NCBI GenBank assembly: GCA_028293125.1
Contig: JAQGPJ010000049.1
Coordinates: 1 to 64,000, forward strand
Source of the DNA: Verrucomicrobiales bacterium
Lineage (GTDB): Bacteria; Verrucomicrobiota; Verrucomicrobiia; Verrucomicrobiales; V1-33
DNA length: 64,000 bases
Reading direction: 5' to 3'
Shown here in pieces: positions 22,610 to 32,700 of the stretch. Numbering within the stretch: the stretch's first letter is position 1; every line of letters starts with the position of its first letter. The notes below the pieces were generated by a model. That model was given only the letters and a program-made list of their open reading frames with translations. It did no database searches and was not told the DNA's origin. The position numbers and the translations under genes were made by a program.

Positions 22610-24550
22610 TCACAGGCTTGCCTCCGCGTGCGCCAGAACCTCCTGAAACGGCACCGCCACCAGCATTCCGTAATCGTCATGACGGTAAAGGCGGTCCCGG
22701 AGAATCGCCGGGCTGGACAGTCCGCAGAGAAAGCGTGTCAGCTGCCGGGGGTGCCGCAGCGCCGGCAGCCGGGACTGGATCAGAGCGTGGATGCGGCCCG
22801 CCTCCTCCGCGGTGATTTCCCGGGGTGCAGCTTCCGGCAGCGGGGCCGTGGGCTTGTCAGGGTGCAGGCACGGCCCGCAGTGGCCGCAGTCCTCCGGCAG
22901 TGATTCGCCGAAGCGCGCCAATAGGTGCCGGGTCAGGCACCCGGGCCGGGAAAACAGATGCGGCATTTCCCGCAGCCGGGCCAAGGAGGCGGCCTCCTGC
23001 GCTTGGAACAAAGCCATCAGCCAGGTTTCCCATTCCCTGGGGCTGCGGGATCCGGTCTCCGGATGGAACTGCCAGGTCTCGCGCCGGTCGCGGATCTGCA
23101 GCCTCAGGTCGCCCTGGGCCTCCAAAGATTGCAGAAACTCCCGTAGGGCATCCGGCTCCGCCTCCAGAGCCGCCGCGTCCTCCTCCAACTCAATACGGAT
23201 GTATCCGCGCACCGCCTCCCGGTTCAGGATCAGATGCCGCAGCCAGCCCTGTTCCCGGGGCGGATGGCCGGCCAGCAGGGCCGGGGAGACGCGGCGCGGC
23301 AGCTTCACGCGGCAGCTCAGCCAGGTGGTGGAGAGAGGTGTCAGGACGCCGCTGAGCTCCAAGTGGGCGATCATGGTGTCCAGCACCGCCGGGCGCACAT
23401 CAGCGGCCCGGCCCAGCTGCCAGCGGGAGAAGGTGCAGGTGCTTCCCTGGCGCAGCAGGGTGCCCAGGCACAGGCGCACGGCCTCCGGGGTGGGGGTGTC
23501 GCCCAGCGTGAAATTCTCCAGCCCCGCCAGATCCTCCGCCGAGGCCAGCATTTCACAGTGGGCGGTGCGGCCGTCGCGGCCCGCGCGTCCGGTTTCCTGC
23601 AGATAATTCTCCGGACTGCGGGGCAGATCGTAATGAAAAACGGCACGGACATTGGACAGGTCGATTCCCATGCCGAAAGCCGCGGTGGCCACCATCACCG
23701 CGCACTGGCCTGACAAAAAGGCATCCTGAGCCTCCGCCCGCTGGTCGTCCGGCAGGCCGGCATGATAGGCCCGGGCACCCAGCCCCGCCCGCTGGAGGGC
23801 TGTGGCCACCGACTCCGCCGTCTCCTGACGGGTGACATAGACAATCGCCGGCTGACGCCCTGCAATCCCCAGCCGTTTGGCCAGGAAGGCGGTGCGTTTG
23901 CCGGCCAGGACAGGCGTGGCCTGCATCCGCAGATTGGGCCGGTGAAAGCTGGTGCGCACTTCGTCCTCCGGGGCGATGCCAAAGGCGTTCCGGATTTCCG
24001 CCGCCGCCTCCCGCACTGCTGTGGCCGTCAGCGCGAGGAGGGGAACGCCGGGAAAAAGCGCCGGCAGCCGGCCCATCCGCAGGTAATCGGGGCGGAAGTT
24101 GTGCCCCCATTCCGAAAGGCAGTGGGCCTCATCCACCGCGATGAAGGAGGGTTGAGCCGCCGTTTCCGCGGTCAACAGTTCCATAAAGGCGGCCTGCATC
24201 AGCCGCTCGGGGGCCAGAAACAGCAGCTTCAGCCGGCCCGCCGCGAACTCCTCCAACACGGCGGCGCGCTCCGCCTCCGTCTGGGTGGAGTCCAGCCGCG
24301 CGGCGGCGATGCCGCGCCGATGCAGGGTCTCCACCTGATCGCGTATTAGCGCCAGCAGCGGCGAAACCACGAGGGCGGTGCCGGGTAGCACCAGCGCAGG
24401 AATTTGATAGCACAGGGACTTGCCGCCGCCCGTGGGCAGCAGGGCCAGCACGGATTTCCCCTCCAGCAGGCGGCTGATCACCGCCTCCTGCCCGGCGCGG
24501 AAGGCGCGCAGGCCGAAGGTTTTCCGCAGCAACCGCAGGGCCTCCTTCAT
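22610..24550 (-). CDS. recQ: ATP-dependent DNA helicase RecQ
   Basis: A 646-aa superfamily 2 helicase. Walker A LPTGGGKSLC (about 38-47), the DEAH box DEAHCLSEWGHNFRPDY and motif VI GRAGRDG are present. The C-terminal part has a RecQ-type zinc cluster (GCLTRHLLARFGE then CGHCGPC). No HRDC domain is evident. RecQ unwinds DNA 3' to 5' in recombination and fork repair. The start overlaps the modC stop (ATGA at 24547-24550), so it is translationally coupled to molybdate-transport genes, an odd partnership. Confidence 0.95.
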   Translation of the reverse strand: MKEALRLLRKTFGLRAFRAGQEAVISRLLEGKSVLALLPTGGGKSLCYQIPALVLPGTALVVSPLLALIRDQVETLHRRGIAAARLDSTQTEAERAAVLEEFAAGRLKLLFLAPERLMQAAFMELLTAETAAQPSFIAVDEAHCLSEWGHNFRPDYLRMGRLPALFPGVPLLALTATAVREAAAEIRNAFGIAPEDEVRTSFHRPNLRMQATPVLAGKRTAFLAKRLGIAGRQPAIVYVTRQETAESVATALQRAGLGARAYHAGLPDDQRAEAQDAFLSGQCAVMVATAAFGMGIDLSNVRAVFHYDLPRSPENYLQETGRAGRDGRTAHCEMLASAEDLAGLENFTLGDTPTPEAVRLCLGTLLRQGSTCTFSRWQLGRAADVRPAVLDTMIAHLELSGVLTPLSTTWLSCRVKLPRRVSPALLAGHPPREQGWLRHLILNREAVRGYIRIELEEDAAALEAEPDALREFLQSLEAQGDLRLQIRDRRETWQFHPETGSRSPREWETWLMALFQAQEAASLARLREMPHLFSRPGCLTRHLLARFGESLPEDCGHCGPCLHPDKPTAPLPEAAPREITAEEAGRIHALIQSRLPALRHPRQLTRFLCGLSSPAILRDRLYRHDDYGMLVAVPFQEVLAHAEASL

Positions 24551-25305
24551 GTTCGTGCCTTGGCTCGTGCGATGGCTGGATGGTGAATGCCGCCGTCATC
24601 GGTTTCAGTCCCGGAACCGGTGGGTGGGGAAGCGGTCGTTTCCAGTTTTTCCACCGCCGCCATCAGCCTCCCGCGCTCCATGGGCAGCACCTCCCCGCAG
24701 ATGGCCCGCAGTTCGGCGGCGGAGTGGGACACAAAGATCATGGGCAGGCGGAACTCCACGGCGGCGGTCTTCAAATAGTCCAGTGCCCGCGCCCGCAGCC
24801 GGTCATCCAGATGCGCCAGGGGCTCGTCCAGCAGCAGCAGCCGGGGACGGCTCATCAGGGCGCGGCCCAGCGCCACCCGCCCGCGCTCCCCGCCGGACAG
24901 GTCCGCGATGCCCCGCTCCAGCAGCGGGCCGATCTCCAGCATGTCCACGATGCGGCTTTGCAGCGCCGGGTCCGCGCGCCGACCGCCGCTCCGGCAGGCG
25001 TAGAGGAGGTTCCGTTCCACGCTCAGGTGGGGAAACAGCGCCTGATCCTGGGGCACATAGCCGATTTCCCGCTGCCAGGGGGGCAGGAATCCGCCGCGCG
25101 GACTGGTGGCGTCCGTGAGGACCTGGCCTTCAAAAATCACCTGACCGGATGCCGGACGCCGCAGGCCGGCGATGATTTCCAACAGGGAGGTTTTGCCTGA
25201 ACCGCTGGATCCCGTCAGCCCCGTGACCTGGGTGGTCAGGGTGCGGTCCGCCTCCAGCCGAAAGGAGGCCAGGGGCAGCAGAAGGTTCCGGAGCTCCAGT
25301 CTCAT
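24547..25305 (-). CDS. modC: Molybdate-type ABC transporter ATP-binding protein
   Basis: A 252-aa ABC ATPase: Walker A SGSGKTS near residue 36, Q-loop in IGYVPQDQALFPHLSV, signature LSGGERGRVALGRAL, Walker B LLLLDEPLAHLDD and H-loop VSHSAAELRAI. The order and LSVERNLLYA phrase are those of ModC, but it lacks the C-terminal TOBE (molybdate-sensing) domain of long ModC forms. Start ATG 25305 overlaps the modB stop (ATGA). Sulfate or tungstate specificity cannot be ruled out. Confidence 0.88.
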   Translation of the reverse strand: MRLELRNLLLPLASFRLEADRTLTTQVTGLTGSSGSGKTSLLEIIAGLRRPASGQVIFEGQVLTDATSPRGGFLPPWQREIGYVPQDQALFPHLSVERNLLYACRSGGRRADPALQSRIVDMLEIGPLLERGIADLSGGERGRVALGRALMSRPRLLLLDEPLAHLDDRLRARALDYLKTAAVEFRLPMIFVSHSAAELRAICGEVLPMERGRLMAAVEKLETTASPPTGSGTETDDGGIHHPAIARAKART

Positions 25306-26000
25306 CAGGCGGATGCGGCGCGCCGGGCGCGGGTGGTGGCGGCGGGGGATCCGGACAGCCAGCCACTGAGCCAGACCAGCCCAAAGGCCAGCAGCGCCGA
25401 GACGCCCAGCAGCTCTAGCGCCCGGGAATCCTCGCCCATGAGGATGGCCTGATTGATCTCCAGCGCCAGGGTGCCGGTCTCCCCGGCGATGTAGCCGGCG
25501 AGGGTGATGGACGCTCCGAACTCCCCCAGCGAGCGGGCGAACGCCAGCACCATGCCCGCCAGCAGGCCGCGACGCGCCAGAGGCAGGGTGACCGTGAGAA
25601 AGACTTTCCAAGGCCGTGCGCCCAGCGTCTGCGCCACCTGCTCCAAGCGGGGCGGCACCGCCTCCAGGGCGGTGCGCAGCGACCGCACCAGCAGGGGGAA
25701 GGACATGACCGACAAAGCGATGAGCACGGCTTTCCACGTGAAAATGATCTCCACATCCATGGATTCCAACCAGCGGCCCACCGGACCCCGCCGGCCCAGC
25801 ACTTTCAGCAGAATCAGACCGGTGGCCACGGGAGGCATCACCAGCGGCAGGGCGGTCAGGGTTTCCACTACCGATTTCCCCCGCCACTCCCGCCGGGCCA
25901 GCAGCCAGGCCAGCGCCAGACCCGGCGGCAGGATCACCGCCACACTGGCGGCGGACACCCACGCGGTGAAGCCCACCATCCGCCAGTCATCCGGAGTCAC
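25305..26000 (-). CDS. modB: Molybdate-type ABC transporter permease
   Basis: A 231-aa inner-membrane protein with about five transmembrane helices. The permease signature is SLGEFGASITLAGYIAGETGTLALEI, the coupling loop that contacts ModC, and the helix before it reads GLLAGMVLAFAR. PLVMPPVATGLILL is typical of ModB/CysT. GTG 26000 is assumed as start; ATG 25979 is the alternative. No periplasmic modA gene is adjacent: 240 non-coding bases separate it from the PDH gene upstream. The binding protein must be elsewhere or lost. Confidence 0.9.
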   Translation of the reverse strand: MTPDDWRMVGFTAWVSAASVAVILPPGLALAWLLARREWRGKSVVETLTALPLVMPPVATGLILLKVLGRRGPVGRWLESMDVEIIFTWKAVLIALSVMSFPLLVRSLRTALEAVPPRLEQVAQTLGARPWKVFLTVTLPLARRGLLAGMVLAFARSLGEFGASITLAGYIAGETGTLALEINQAILMGEDSRALELLGVSALLAFGLVWLSGWLSGSPAATTRARRAASA

Positions 26001-26239
26001 GCGCGTAAGGGAGAAGCTTTTCCATCAGTGGAGGCAAGGATACGGGAGGAGCGGCCGGATTTGGCAAAAGGGGACCGGCGGATCCGCAGCCCGCCTGGCA
26101 AAGCCCCTGTTGCTCCCCTGCGGTGTGTCAGGCTGTGCGGGAATTCACCATGGAAACACACCCGGCCCGGAATCAAAATCCGCCGGTCCGGATGTGCGGA
26201 ACGCGGCGGATTTTCAGCTCCGGTCCGGCAGGACCGGCT

Positions 26240-27454
26240 TCAGTCGTTGAAGAAATGCTTTCCGGTGCGCCCGGCCTCCGTGAACTCATCCACTTCGTAA
26301 TACACATCCTTGGTGATGTCCTCGGGATCCGGGAAGGGGCTGGAGTCAGCGAACTCGGAGGAGGCGGCGGCTTCGGCTTTGGCGGCTTTGTCGATGCGGG
26401 TGTATTCCTCCTCGGTGATGACATTCTCCTGCACGAGGCGGTTTTTCCAGAGGTGGATGGGATCCTTGTGCTGCTTGTAGCGCTCGATCTCCTCCTCCGT
26501 GCGGTATTTCTTGGCGTTGGCGTCGGCGACGCTGTGGCCGTAGTGGCGGTAGGTCATCACCTCAATGACAGTCGGGCGGCTTTCATGGTGGGCGCGGTCG
26601 ATGGCGATCTGCATCTTGGCGCGCATTTCGTAAAGGTCCCATCCGTGGATGATGTCCCAGACGATGTCATAACCGTCCGCGCGGTAGGCGAGTGAGTTCT
26701 TGAAGGCGCTGCTGCGGCACTGGCTGGTGCCCATCGAGTAACCGTTGTTCTCGATGATGAAAATAACGGGCAGGTTGAAAAGTCCGGCCAGGTTCAGGGC
26801 CTCGTGGTAGGCCCCCTGGTTGATGGCACCGTCCCCCATGAAGCACATGCAGGAGCCCTTCAGCCCCTTGAATTTCAGGTAGTAAGCGATGCCCGCGCCC
26901 AGCGGGGTCTGGCCGCCGACGATGCCGTGGCCGCCCCAGTAGTTTTTGTCCGGAGCAAAGAAGTGCATGGAGCCGCCCTTGCCTTTGGAGCAGCCGGTGG
27001 CCTTGCCGAGGAGTTCGGCCATGCACTCGTCCATGGTCATGCCCACCGCCAGCGCGTGGCCGTGGTCGCGGTAGGCAGTGATCATGTGATCGTTTTCACC
27101 CATCAGGGAGGCGCAGCCCACAGCGATGGACTCCTGTCCGTCGTAGCGGTGCAGAAAGCCGCCGATGCGGCCCTTGGCGGCATACTGCCGGCCGGACTCC
27201 TCCTCGAAGCGGCGGATGCGCACCATCTGGTTAAGCAGTTCGATTTTCCGCTCCGGCGTCAGGCGCTGGTTCACCGGTGCCTGGGCGAAATCAGTGGGAT
27301 CCACTTCGGCGGGGGCGGCGGGGGGGACAGGGGCGTCGGCGGTGGTCTTCATATCGGGCAGGGCGGGCTCGGATGGAGGGGAAGGGGTTGCAGGTGCGGG
27401 AGCAGGAGCGGGAGCGGAGGCGGGATTTGTTTTGTTAAAGAGGCGGAAGATCAT
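26240..27454 (-). CDS. pdhA: Pyruvate dehydrogenase E1 component, alpha subunit
   Basis: A 404-aa thiamine-diphosphate enzyme. The TPP motif GDGAINQGAYHEALN and ENNGYSMGTS are clear, as are YRDHGHALAVGM and the phosphorylation-loop-like YRHYGHSVAD. It decarboxylates pyruvate and passes the acetyl group to lipoyl-E2, with a beta subunit as partner. Residues 1-60 are a Pro/Ala-rich extension (APAPAPAPATPSPP) unusual for this family; a start at residue 35 (27352) would shorten it. The start overlaps the upstream membrane-protein stop by four bases. No E1-beta or E2 gene is next to it. Confidence 0.93.
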   Translation of the reverse strand: MIFRLFNKTNPASAPAPAPAPATPSPPSEPALPDMKTTADAPVPPAAPAEVDPTDFAQAPVNQRLTPERKIELLNQMVRIRRFEEESGRQYAAKGRIGGFLHRYDGQESIAVGCASLMGENDHMITAYRDHGHALAVGMTMDECMAELLGKATGCSKGKGGSMHFFAPDKNYWGGHGIVGGQTPLGAGIAYYLKFKGLKGSCMCFMGDGAINQGAYHEALNLAGLFNLPVIFIIENNGYSMGTSQCRSSAFKNSLAYRADGYDIVWDIIHGWDLYEMRAKMQIAIDRAHHESRPTVIEVMTYRHYGHSVADANAKKYRTEEEIERYKQHKDPIHLWKNRLVQENVITEEEYTRIDKAAKAEAAASSEFADSSPFPDPEDITKDVYYEVDEFTEAGRTGKHFFND

Positions 27455-28059
27455 GCGGCGGGGGCGGGGGCGGCGACAGCGGCGGAGGTGTCGGGGGTTT
27501 CAGTCCGCGCGGCGGCGGACGGGCGGCGGCAGAGGAGGACAAAGGCCATGGTGAAACCCAGATCGCCCGCCAGTTGCTTCAGGGAGAAAAGCCAGGTGGG
27601 CGGGTACTGGGGCAGACCGGTGGTCTGGGCCTGCAGCCAGCCGGCGAAAGTGGGCGCATAACCTGCCACCGTAAAAAAAGAAACCGTGTTGGTCACGAGG
27701 TGAAACAACACGGTGCTGAGGAGGGAGACGCCTATAAGGACGACTGCGGAGGCCTTGGCCCCGACAGCCTTCCCGGCTACGGCGACAACGGCGGTCACCG
27801 CGATCAGCGTGGGCAGATTGGCGTCCCATAGAGGGTAGCCCTGCACGGCGTTGATGATAAAGTGAGGCACGATGACCGCGGCCATGCCGATCCCCCAGGC
27901 GGCGCGGCGCGGGAAAAAGGCCCCCCCGCAGAGCGCCAGGGCCATAAGCGGTGAAAAGCCGGCCATGGTCCGGATCACCTCCGGACCGCCGAATGACGGC
28001 GCGATGCGGAAAAAGATCATGGAAAGAGCGGAAATCAGCAGCAGCAGGGCAGGGATCAT
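27451..28059 (-). CDS. Predicted membrane protein, DUF6580/ECF-S-component-like
   Basis: A 202-aa hydrophobic protein with about six transmembrane segments: residues 1-20 (IPALLLLISALSMIFF), 35-50, 55-72 (GMAAVIVPHFIINA), 82-100, 105-125 and 155-170. The layout is like the membrane S-component of ECF transporters or DUF6580 family proteins, which I recall as often co-encoded with metabolic genes. It overlaps the pdhA start by four bases. A transport function is inference. Confidence 0.65.
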   Translation of the reverse strand: MIPALLLLISALSMIFFRIAPSFGGPEVIRTMAGFSPLMALALCGGAFFPRRAAWGIGMAAVIVPHFIINAVQGYPLWDANLPTLIAVTAVVAVAGKAVGAKASAVVLIGVSLLSTVLFHLVTNTVSFFTVAGYAPTFAGWLQAQTTGLPQYPPTWLFSLKQLAGDLGFTMAFVLLCRRPSAAARTETPDTSAAVAAPAPAA

Positions 28060-28453
28060 GGAAGGCTTTACAGGATCCGGAGGGCGGACCGCCGGACAGA
28101 TTGGTATGAATTCTAGGCGGAAATGACACGTTGTCCACCGAATCCCAGCGCCCTCCGCGCCAAGCTTTCAGCGAATTTTGAAAAATGGATCATACCGGGA
28201 GGGAAAGAGGCAAATCCTCCGGCTCCGGTGATGCTCCCTTGGACGGCGGGAGAGGCTTCAGGAGGGCGGAATAAACGGAATTCTCCCGGTCCCGGGTCTC
28301 CGGCAAGACACGGACGCACCGCGTTCATGGAGACCCTATCCCCCTTGCAAAAAGAGCGCCACACATTATCTGGTCCGCCCGCTTGCCTCGGGTGCGGTTT
28401 GTCCCATTCCGACCGGCCTGCAATCCTTCACTCCGAACTCTTTTCCTCCTATC
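28060..28453. other. Divergent intergenic region upstream of ndk
   Basis: About 390 bases between the leftward membrane-protein gene and ndk. No convincing gene. It must hold the two divergent promoters; TTGCAA near 28345 with a TATCTG-like box 16 bases downstream is only a weak candidate for ndk. No repeat or hairpin stands out. Confidence 0.4.
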
Positions 28454-28873
28454 ATGGCCTCCGAAACCACTCTCATCCTCTTCAAGCCCGACTGCGTCAC
28501 CAAAGGCCTCATCGGCGAAGTGCTCCAACGCTTTGAAAGCGCCGGCTTCCGCGTTCAAGGCCTGAAGATGATACAGCTCACCGACGAGGTCCTGAAGGAG
28601 CACTATGCGCATGTCGCCGACCGCCCCTTCTTCCCGGAGATCGCGGATTTCATGAAAAGCAGCCCGGTGGTGGCCCTCGCCCTCGGCGGGGAGAATGTCA
28701 TCTCCCGCGTCCGTGACCTCCTTGGCCCCACGGATTCCAAGAAAGCCCCCGGCGGCACCATCCGCGGCGATTTCGGCACCGACATGATGATCAACATGTG
28801 CCACGCCTCCGACAGCCCCGAGGCCGCCGCCGCCGAACTGAAGCGCTTCTTCAAAGCTGGTGAGGTGTTTTAA
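28454..28873 (+). CDS. ndk: Nucleoside diphosphate kinase
   Basis: A 139-aa protein with the full family length. The N-terminal ETTLILFKPDCVTKGLIGEVL (KPD motif) and GGTIRGDFG match Ndk, and the active-site histidine is in NMCHASDSPEAA; the usual form is NxxHGSDS, so Ala replaces Gly. The enzyme transfers the gamma-phosphate between NTPs and NDPs through a phosphohistidine. Monocistronic: a 217-base gap with a hairpin terminator follows. Confidence 0.96.
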   Translation: MASETTLILFKPDCVTKGLIGEVLQRFESAGFRVQGLKMIQLTDEVLKEHYAHVADRPFFPEIADFMKSSPVVALALGGENVISRVRDLLGPTDSKKAPGGTIRGDFGTDMMINMCHASDSPEAAAAELKRFFKAGEVF

Positions 28874-28931
28874 CTGCGGCCAGCCGCTTCTGCCGGTTTT
28901 GCTTGTCCGAGACCGTGTGGTTCCCCATTAA

Positions 28932-28958
28932 TTCATTCAACCGCAACAACCGCAACAA
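28932..28958. repeat. Short 9-bp-period tandem repeat downstream of ndk
   Basis: CCGCAACAA occurs twice in exact tandem (28941-28949, 28950-28958), preceded by TTCATTCAA in the same register. The region is non-coding, between ndk and its terminator. Same 9-bp period as the arrays in the mobile element, with a different unit. Confidence 0.5.
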
Positions 28959-28999
28959 CTTAAACTGGATTATATCCGGCGGTTGAGGCAGAGTTTCAC

Positions 29000-29041
29000 G
29001 GTCCTGCCATCCTTGGGGGCGGCAGGGCCTTTTTGGTTTTT
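29000..29041 (+). terminator. Rho-independent terminator after ndk
   Basis: GGTCCTGCC (29000-29008) pairs over nine bases with GGCAGGGCC (29021-29029), one pair being T-G. The stem is followed by TTTTTGGTTTTT. It lies about 130 bases downstream of the ndk stop and before the sigma-factor gene. Confidence 0.75.
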
Positions 29042-29090
29042 GCCGCAATGACGGCCGCGTCGGTGCGGATACGCTCTGAAACTCTGACCT

Positions 29091-29747
29091 ATGACCCGAA
29101 CTCAGGAGAATGCGCCACCGCCCCCCAGTGAGGACTTCGACCGCACGCGTCGCAGTCTGCTGACCCGTCTGAAAAACTGGGACGATCACGCGGGGTGGCG
29201 GGAGTTCATGGACCGTTACGGGCGCTTCATCTTCAGCCGCGCGCTGCACGCCGGCCTGAGCCGGGAGGAGGCGGAGGATGTGGTGCAGGACACCCTCGTG
29301 AGTGTGGCGAAGAAGATTCCCGATTTCCGCTACTTGGGGGAAAAGGGCTCCTTCAAAGCCTGGCTGGTGATGATCGTGAAGTCCCGCATCATCGACATGC
29401 TGCGCAAAAAGGCGCGCCGCCTGCCGGACAGCGGGGCCGTGCGCGCGGATGAGAACACCGGCACCAGCGCCGCCGGGCGCATCGAACAGCGGGAGGATGA
29501 GCTGAGCCATGAAAATCTGTGGCAGCAGGAGTGGGAGCAGCACCTGCTGGAGCAGGCCTCCTGCCGCGTGCGCGACCGCGTGGCCCCCAAGCACTTCCTG
29601 GCTTTCCGCATGTGCACCCAGCAGGGCAAAAGCCCGGCGGAGGTGGCGCGGGCGCTGGGACTTTCCCTGCCCATGGTCTACCTCATCCGGCACCGGGTGG
29701 GGCGGCAGGTGGCGCAGGAGATCAAACTTCTCACCCAAGGCCCATGA
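29091..29747 (+). CDS. ECF-type RNA polymerase sigma factor
   Basis: A 218-aa sigma-70 family protein. Region 2 is seen around residues 35-110 (GWREFMDRYGRFIFSRAL, REEAEDVVQDTLVSVAKK, GSFKAWLVMIVKSRIIDMLR); region 4 HTH around 180-210 (GKSPAEVARALGLSLPMVYLI). The longer linker with SAAGRIEQREDEL fits the Planctomycetes/Verrucomicrobia ECF groups that are coupled to protein kinases. The downstream kinase gene overlaps its stop by four bases (ATGA at 29744-29747), so the two probably form one signalling unit. Confidence 0.9.
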   Translation: MTRTQENAPPPPSEDFDRTRRSLLTRLKNWDDHAGWREFMDRYGRFIFSRALHAGLSREEAEDVVQDTLVSVAKKIPDFRYLGEKGSFKAWLVMIVKSRIIDMLRKKARRLPDSGAVRADENTGTSAAGRIEQREDELSHENLWQQEWEQHLLEQASCRVRDRVAPKHFLAFRMCTQQGKSPAEVARALGLSLPMVYLIRHRVGRQVAQEIKLLTQGP

Positions 29748-32700
29748 TGGTGAATGACGCCTCCGGTTTTGACGCCAAGTTTGAACCCGTGGGCCTGCCC
29801 GTGGTCCCCGACCACGAACTGCTGCGCGTGATCGGGCGCGGCAGCTACGGCGAGGTGTGGCTGGCGCGGAACATCATGGGCACGCCGAGGGCGGTGAAGG
29901 TGGTCAAGCGGCTGGACTTTGACGACGACCGCCCCTTCGAACGGGAATTCGAAGGCATCCAGCGCTACGAGCCGGTCTCGCGGACCCATGAGGGGCTGGT
30001 CCACGCCCTGCACGTGGGCATGGGACCCGATGAGGGATATTTCTACTATGTGATGGAGCTGGGGGACGATCTGCGGGACAGGGTGCCGGGCCGGACGCCG
30101 CGCCGCGCGGGGGATTGCCCTGACTACCGGCCCCGCACCCTGCGCGATGTCATTTCCCGTCAAGGGGCCCTCTCCGTGGAGGAGTGCCTGGAGACCGGCA
30201 GCCTGCTGGCCGGGGCTTTGGGGCAGCTGCACCGGTGCCGGCTGGTGCACCGGGACGTGAAGCCGTCCAACATCATCTACGTCAATGGCCGGCCCAAGCT
30301 GGCCGATGCCGGCCTGGTGGCGCAGGTGAGTGACACCCGCTCCATGGTGGGCACGGACGGTTATGTGGCCCCCGAGGGCACGGGGCATCCCCGCAGCGAT
30401 GTCTTCAGCCTGGGCCGCGTGCTGTATGAATGCCTGACCGGTCTGGACCGCCTGAAGTTTCCGGACGTGCCGGAGGACTGGGGCGCTGACGCCGACAGCC
30501 GGGCGCGCTTTGAGCTGATGGAGATCGTCATGCGCGCCGGCGACGCCGACGCCCGGCGCCGCTACCGCGACACCGTGGAGATGCAGGCCGATCTGGCGCT
30601 CCTGCGCGCGGGGAAGTCCGTGCGCCAGCTGCGCCGCATGGAGACCCGGCTGCGGCGCACCATGCAGGGGCTGGCGCTGGCGGGTATCGTGGTGGCCCTG
30701 GTGGGCGGGGGCTGGGCTTTGGAGCGGGGCCGCCGGCAGCACATTGAAACGGCTGAAACCGCCGCCCGTGCGGCCCGCGCGGAGACCAAAAAGCTGCTGC
30801 GGGAATCCCTTGTCGCCCAAGCGCGCTCGGTGCGTATCAGCGGCGAGGCCGGGGCGCGCGCGCAGGCGCTCTCCGCTGCTGTCCAAGCGCGGGAGCAGGG
30901 CGCGGATCTGCTGGAGGTGCGCACCCAGGCGGCCTCCGCGCTGGGGCTGTTGGGGATTGGCAAATTCAGCACGCCGTGGCCGCCGGGCCACTACAGCGGC
31001 CAGTTCACCGTAGTGTCCCCGGACGGGAATTCCGCCGCCTGCGGTTTTGAAAACGGGCGTTGCCGCCTCTTCCGGCGGGAGGCCGGGGACTCTGTGGTCA
31101 CCGGCACGGTGGTGGATCCGCAGTTTCCCTCGGCGGCGGAGTTGTTTCTCTCCAACGGCGGGCGCTGGCTGGCGGTGAAGGGGCGGGACGGGCGTTTTGC
31201 CGGTTTTGACACCCAAACCGGTCAGCGCCTCTGGGAGGTGCCGCCGGAGGAGGAGAGCAGCCGGCTGGATTTTTCCCGGGACGGCTCCTGGGCGGTGATG
31301 GGAACGCGTGCCGGACTGACGGCCATCGAATGCGCCACCGGACGCATGGTGCCGGTGGTGCCGGGGATGCCGCCGCTGCGGTCTGTCAATCTGGCACCGG
31401 ACGGCACTTGGCTGGCGGTGCTGACCACCAGGGAAAACGGGTTCCGCATCGTATCCGGACTGCCGGGCCGCATGCCGGAAAACGCGCCGCAGGTGAAAGT
31501 GGACCTGATCGAGTCCGACATCGAGCTGCTGGGACCCAGCATCAGCGCGGACGGCCGCTATATGGCTGCCGCCGTCAGCGAGGACCGCATGCGGGTCTGG
31601 GAAATGCCGTCGCGCCAGCAGACCGCATGGCTGCGCGGCCATCAGCGGACGGTGCGGGGCACGGCCTTCCACCCTTGGGACTCCAGCATTCTGGCCAGCA
31701 CCGGCTATGACGGGACCACACGGCTGTGGAACATCCCCACCCGGCAGCAGATTCTGGTGGCTCCTGCGGGCGGGGAATCGGTGATCTTTGCCCCGGAGCG
31801 GGGGGAGCTGCTGCTGCGCAGCTGGTCCGGGGACAGCGTGCGTTCCGCGCCGCTCCAGGGGAAGGCAGGCATGCGGGTGCTGATGCTGCCCGCGGGACTG
31901 CCGCTGGGGCTTTTCAGCGGCGTGGCTTTCAGTCCCGACGGGCGGCTGCTGGCGGCCTCAGGGGATGCCGGGGTCATTGTCTGGGTGCTGGCCACCGGCC
32001 AGATCCTGCCGGTGCGCAAGCCCTTGGAGTATCACTGGCGCAGCTGCCTTTTCTCACCTGACGGCAAGTCCCTGTGGCTGAGCAGCGTCACTGGTCTTCA
32101 ACGGCAGGAGCTGCATTTCCGCCCGGACGGCACTCTGGAGGCCGGCCCGTCGGAGCAGGTCCGCCAAGGCAAATACCGGGAGATGGCCTGGCTGGAAAAC
32201 CGGCTCGCCGTGGCCAACGGGCTGTACCCCGCCGAGGGGGCAAAGGATGGCCGGATTTCTCTGATCGATCCGGGCACCGGCGATGAGGAGGTGCTGACTG
32301 TGCCCCATTTCGCCGACACCGTGGCGCTTTCCCGCGATGGACGCTGGCTGGCCTCGGCGTCCTTCGGGAGCAATGTGGGGTCATTCATTGACCTCCGGTC
32401 ACCCGGCCGGGAGGCGCACACCGTGCCGTTTCCCTCCCGCAGCACCCTGGGCTTCCTGCCGTTCCAGCCGGCACTGGCCATCGGGTCGGACCACGATATC
32501 ACTTTTCAAATGCTGCCCGGCCAGCACGGCAGCCCGCCCGCGCCTTTGACGCGCACGTATGCGGAATTCATTCCCAGCCGCTTCGCGGTCACGCCGGACG
32601 CCTCCCTGATGGCGGTGTCCACCAACTCCACCGAGGTGTCCCTTTTTGAAGGCCGCACCATGACCCGGCTGGCGACGCTGGAGTCGCCGCTCACCCCCTT

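Noticed and set aside
24547-25962. A single 471-aa protein covering the modB-modC junction
   Set aside because: The first half is out of frame with modB and has no domain; modC has its own ATG at 25305 overlapping the modB stop.
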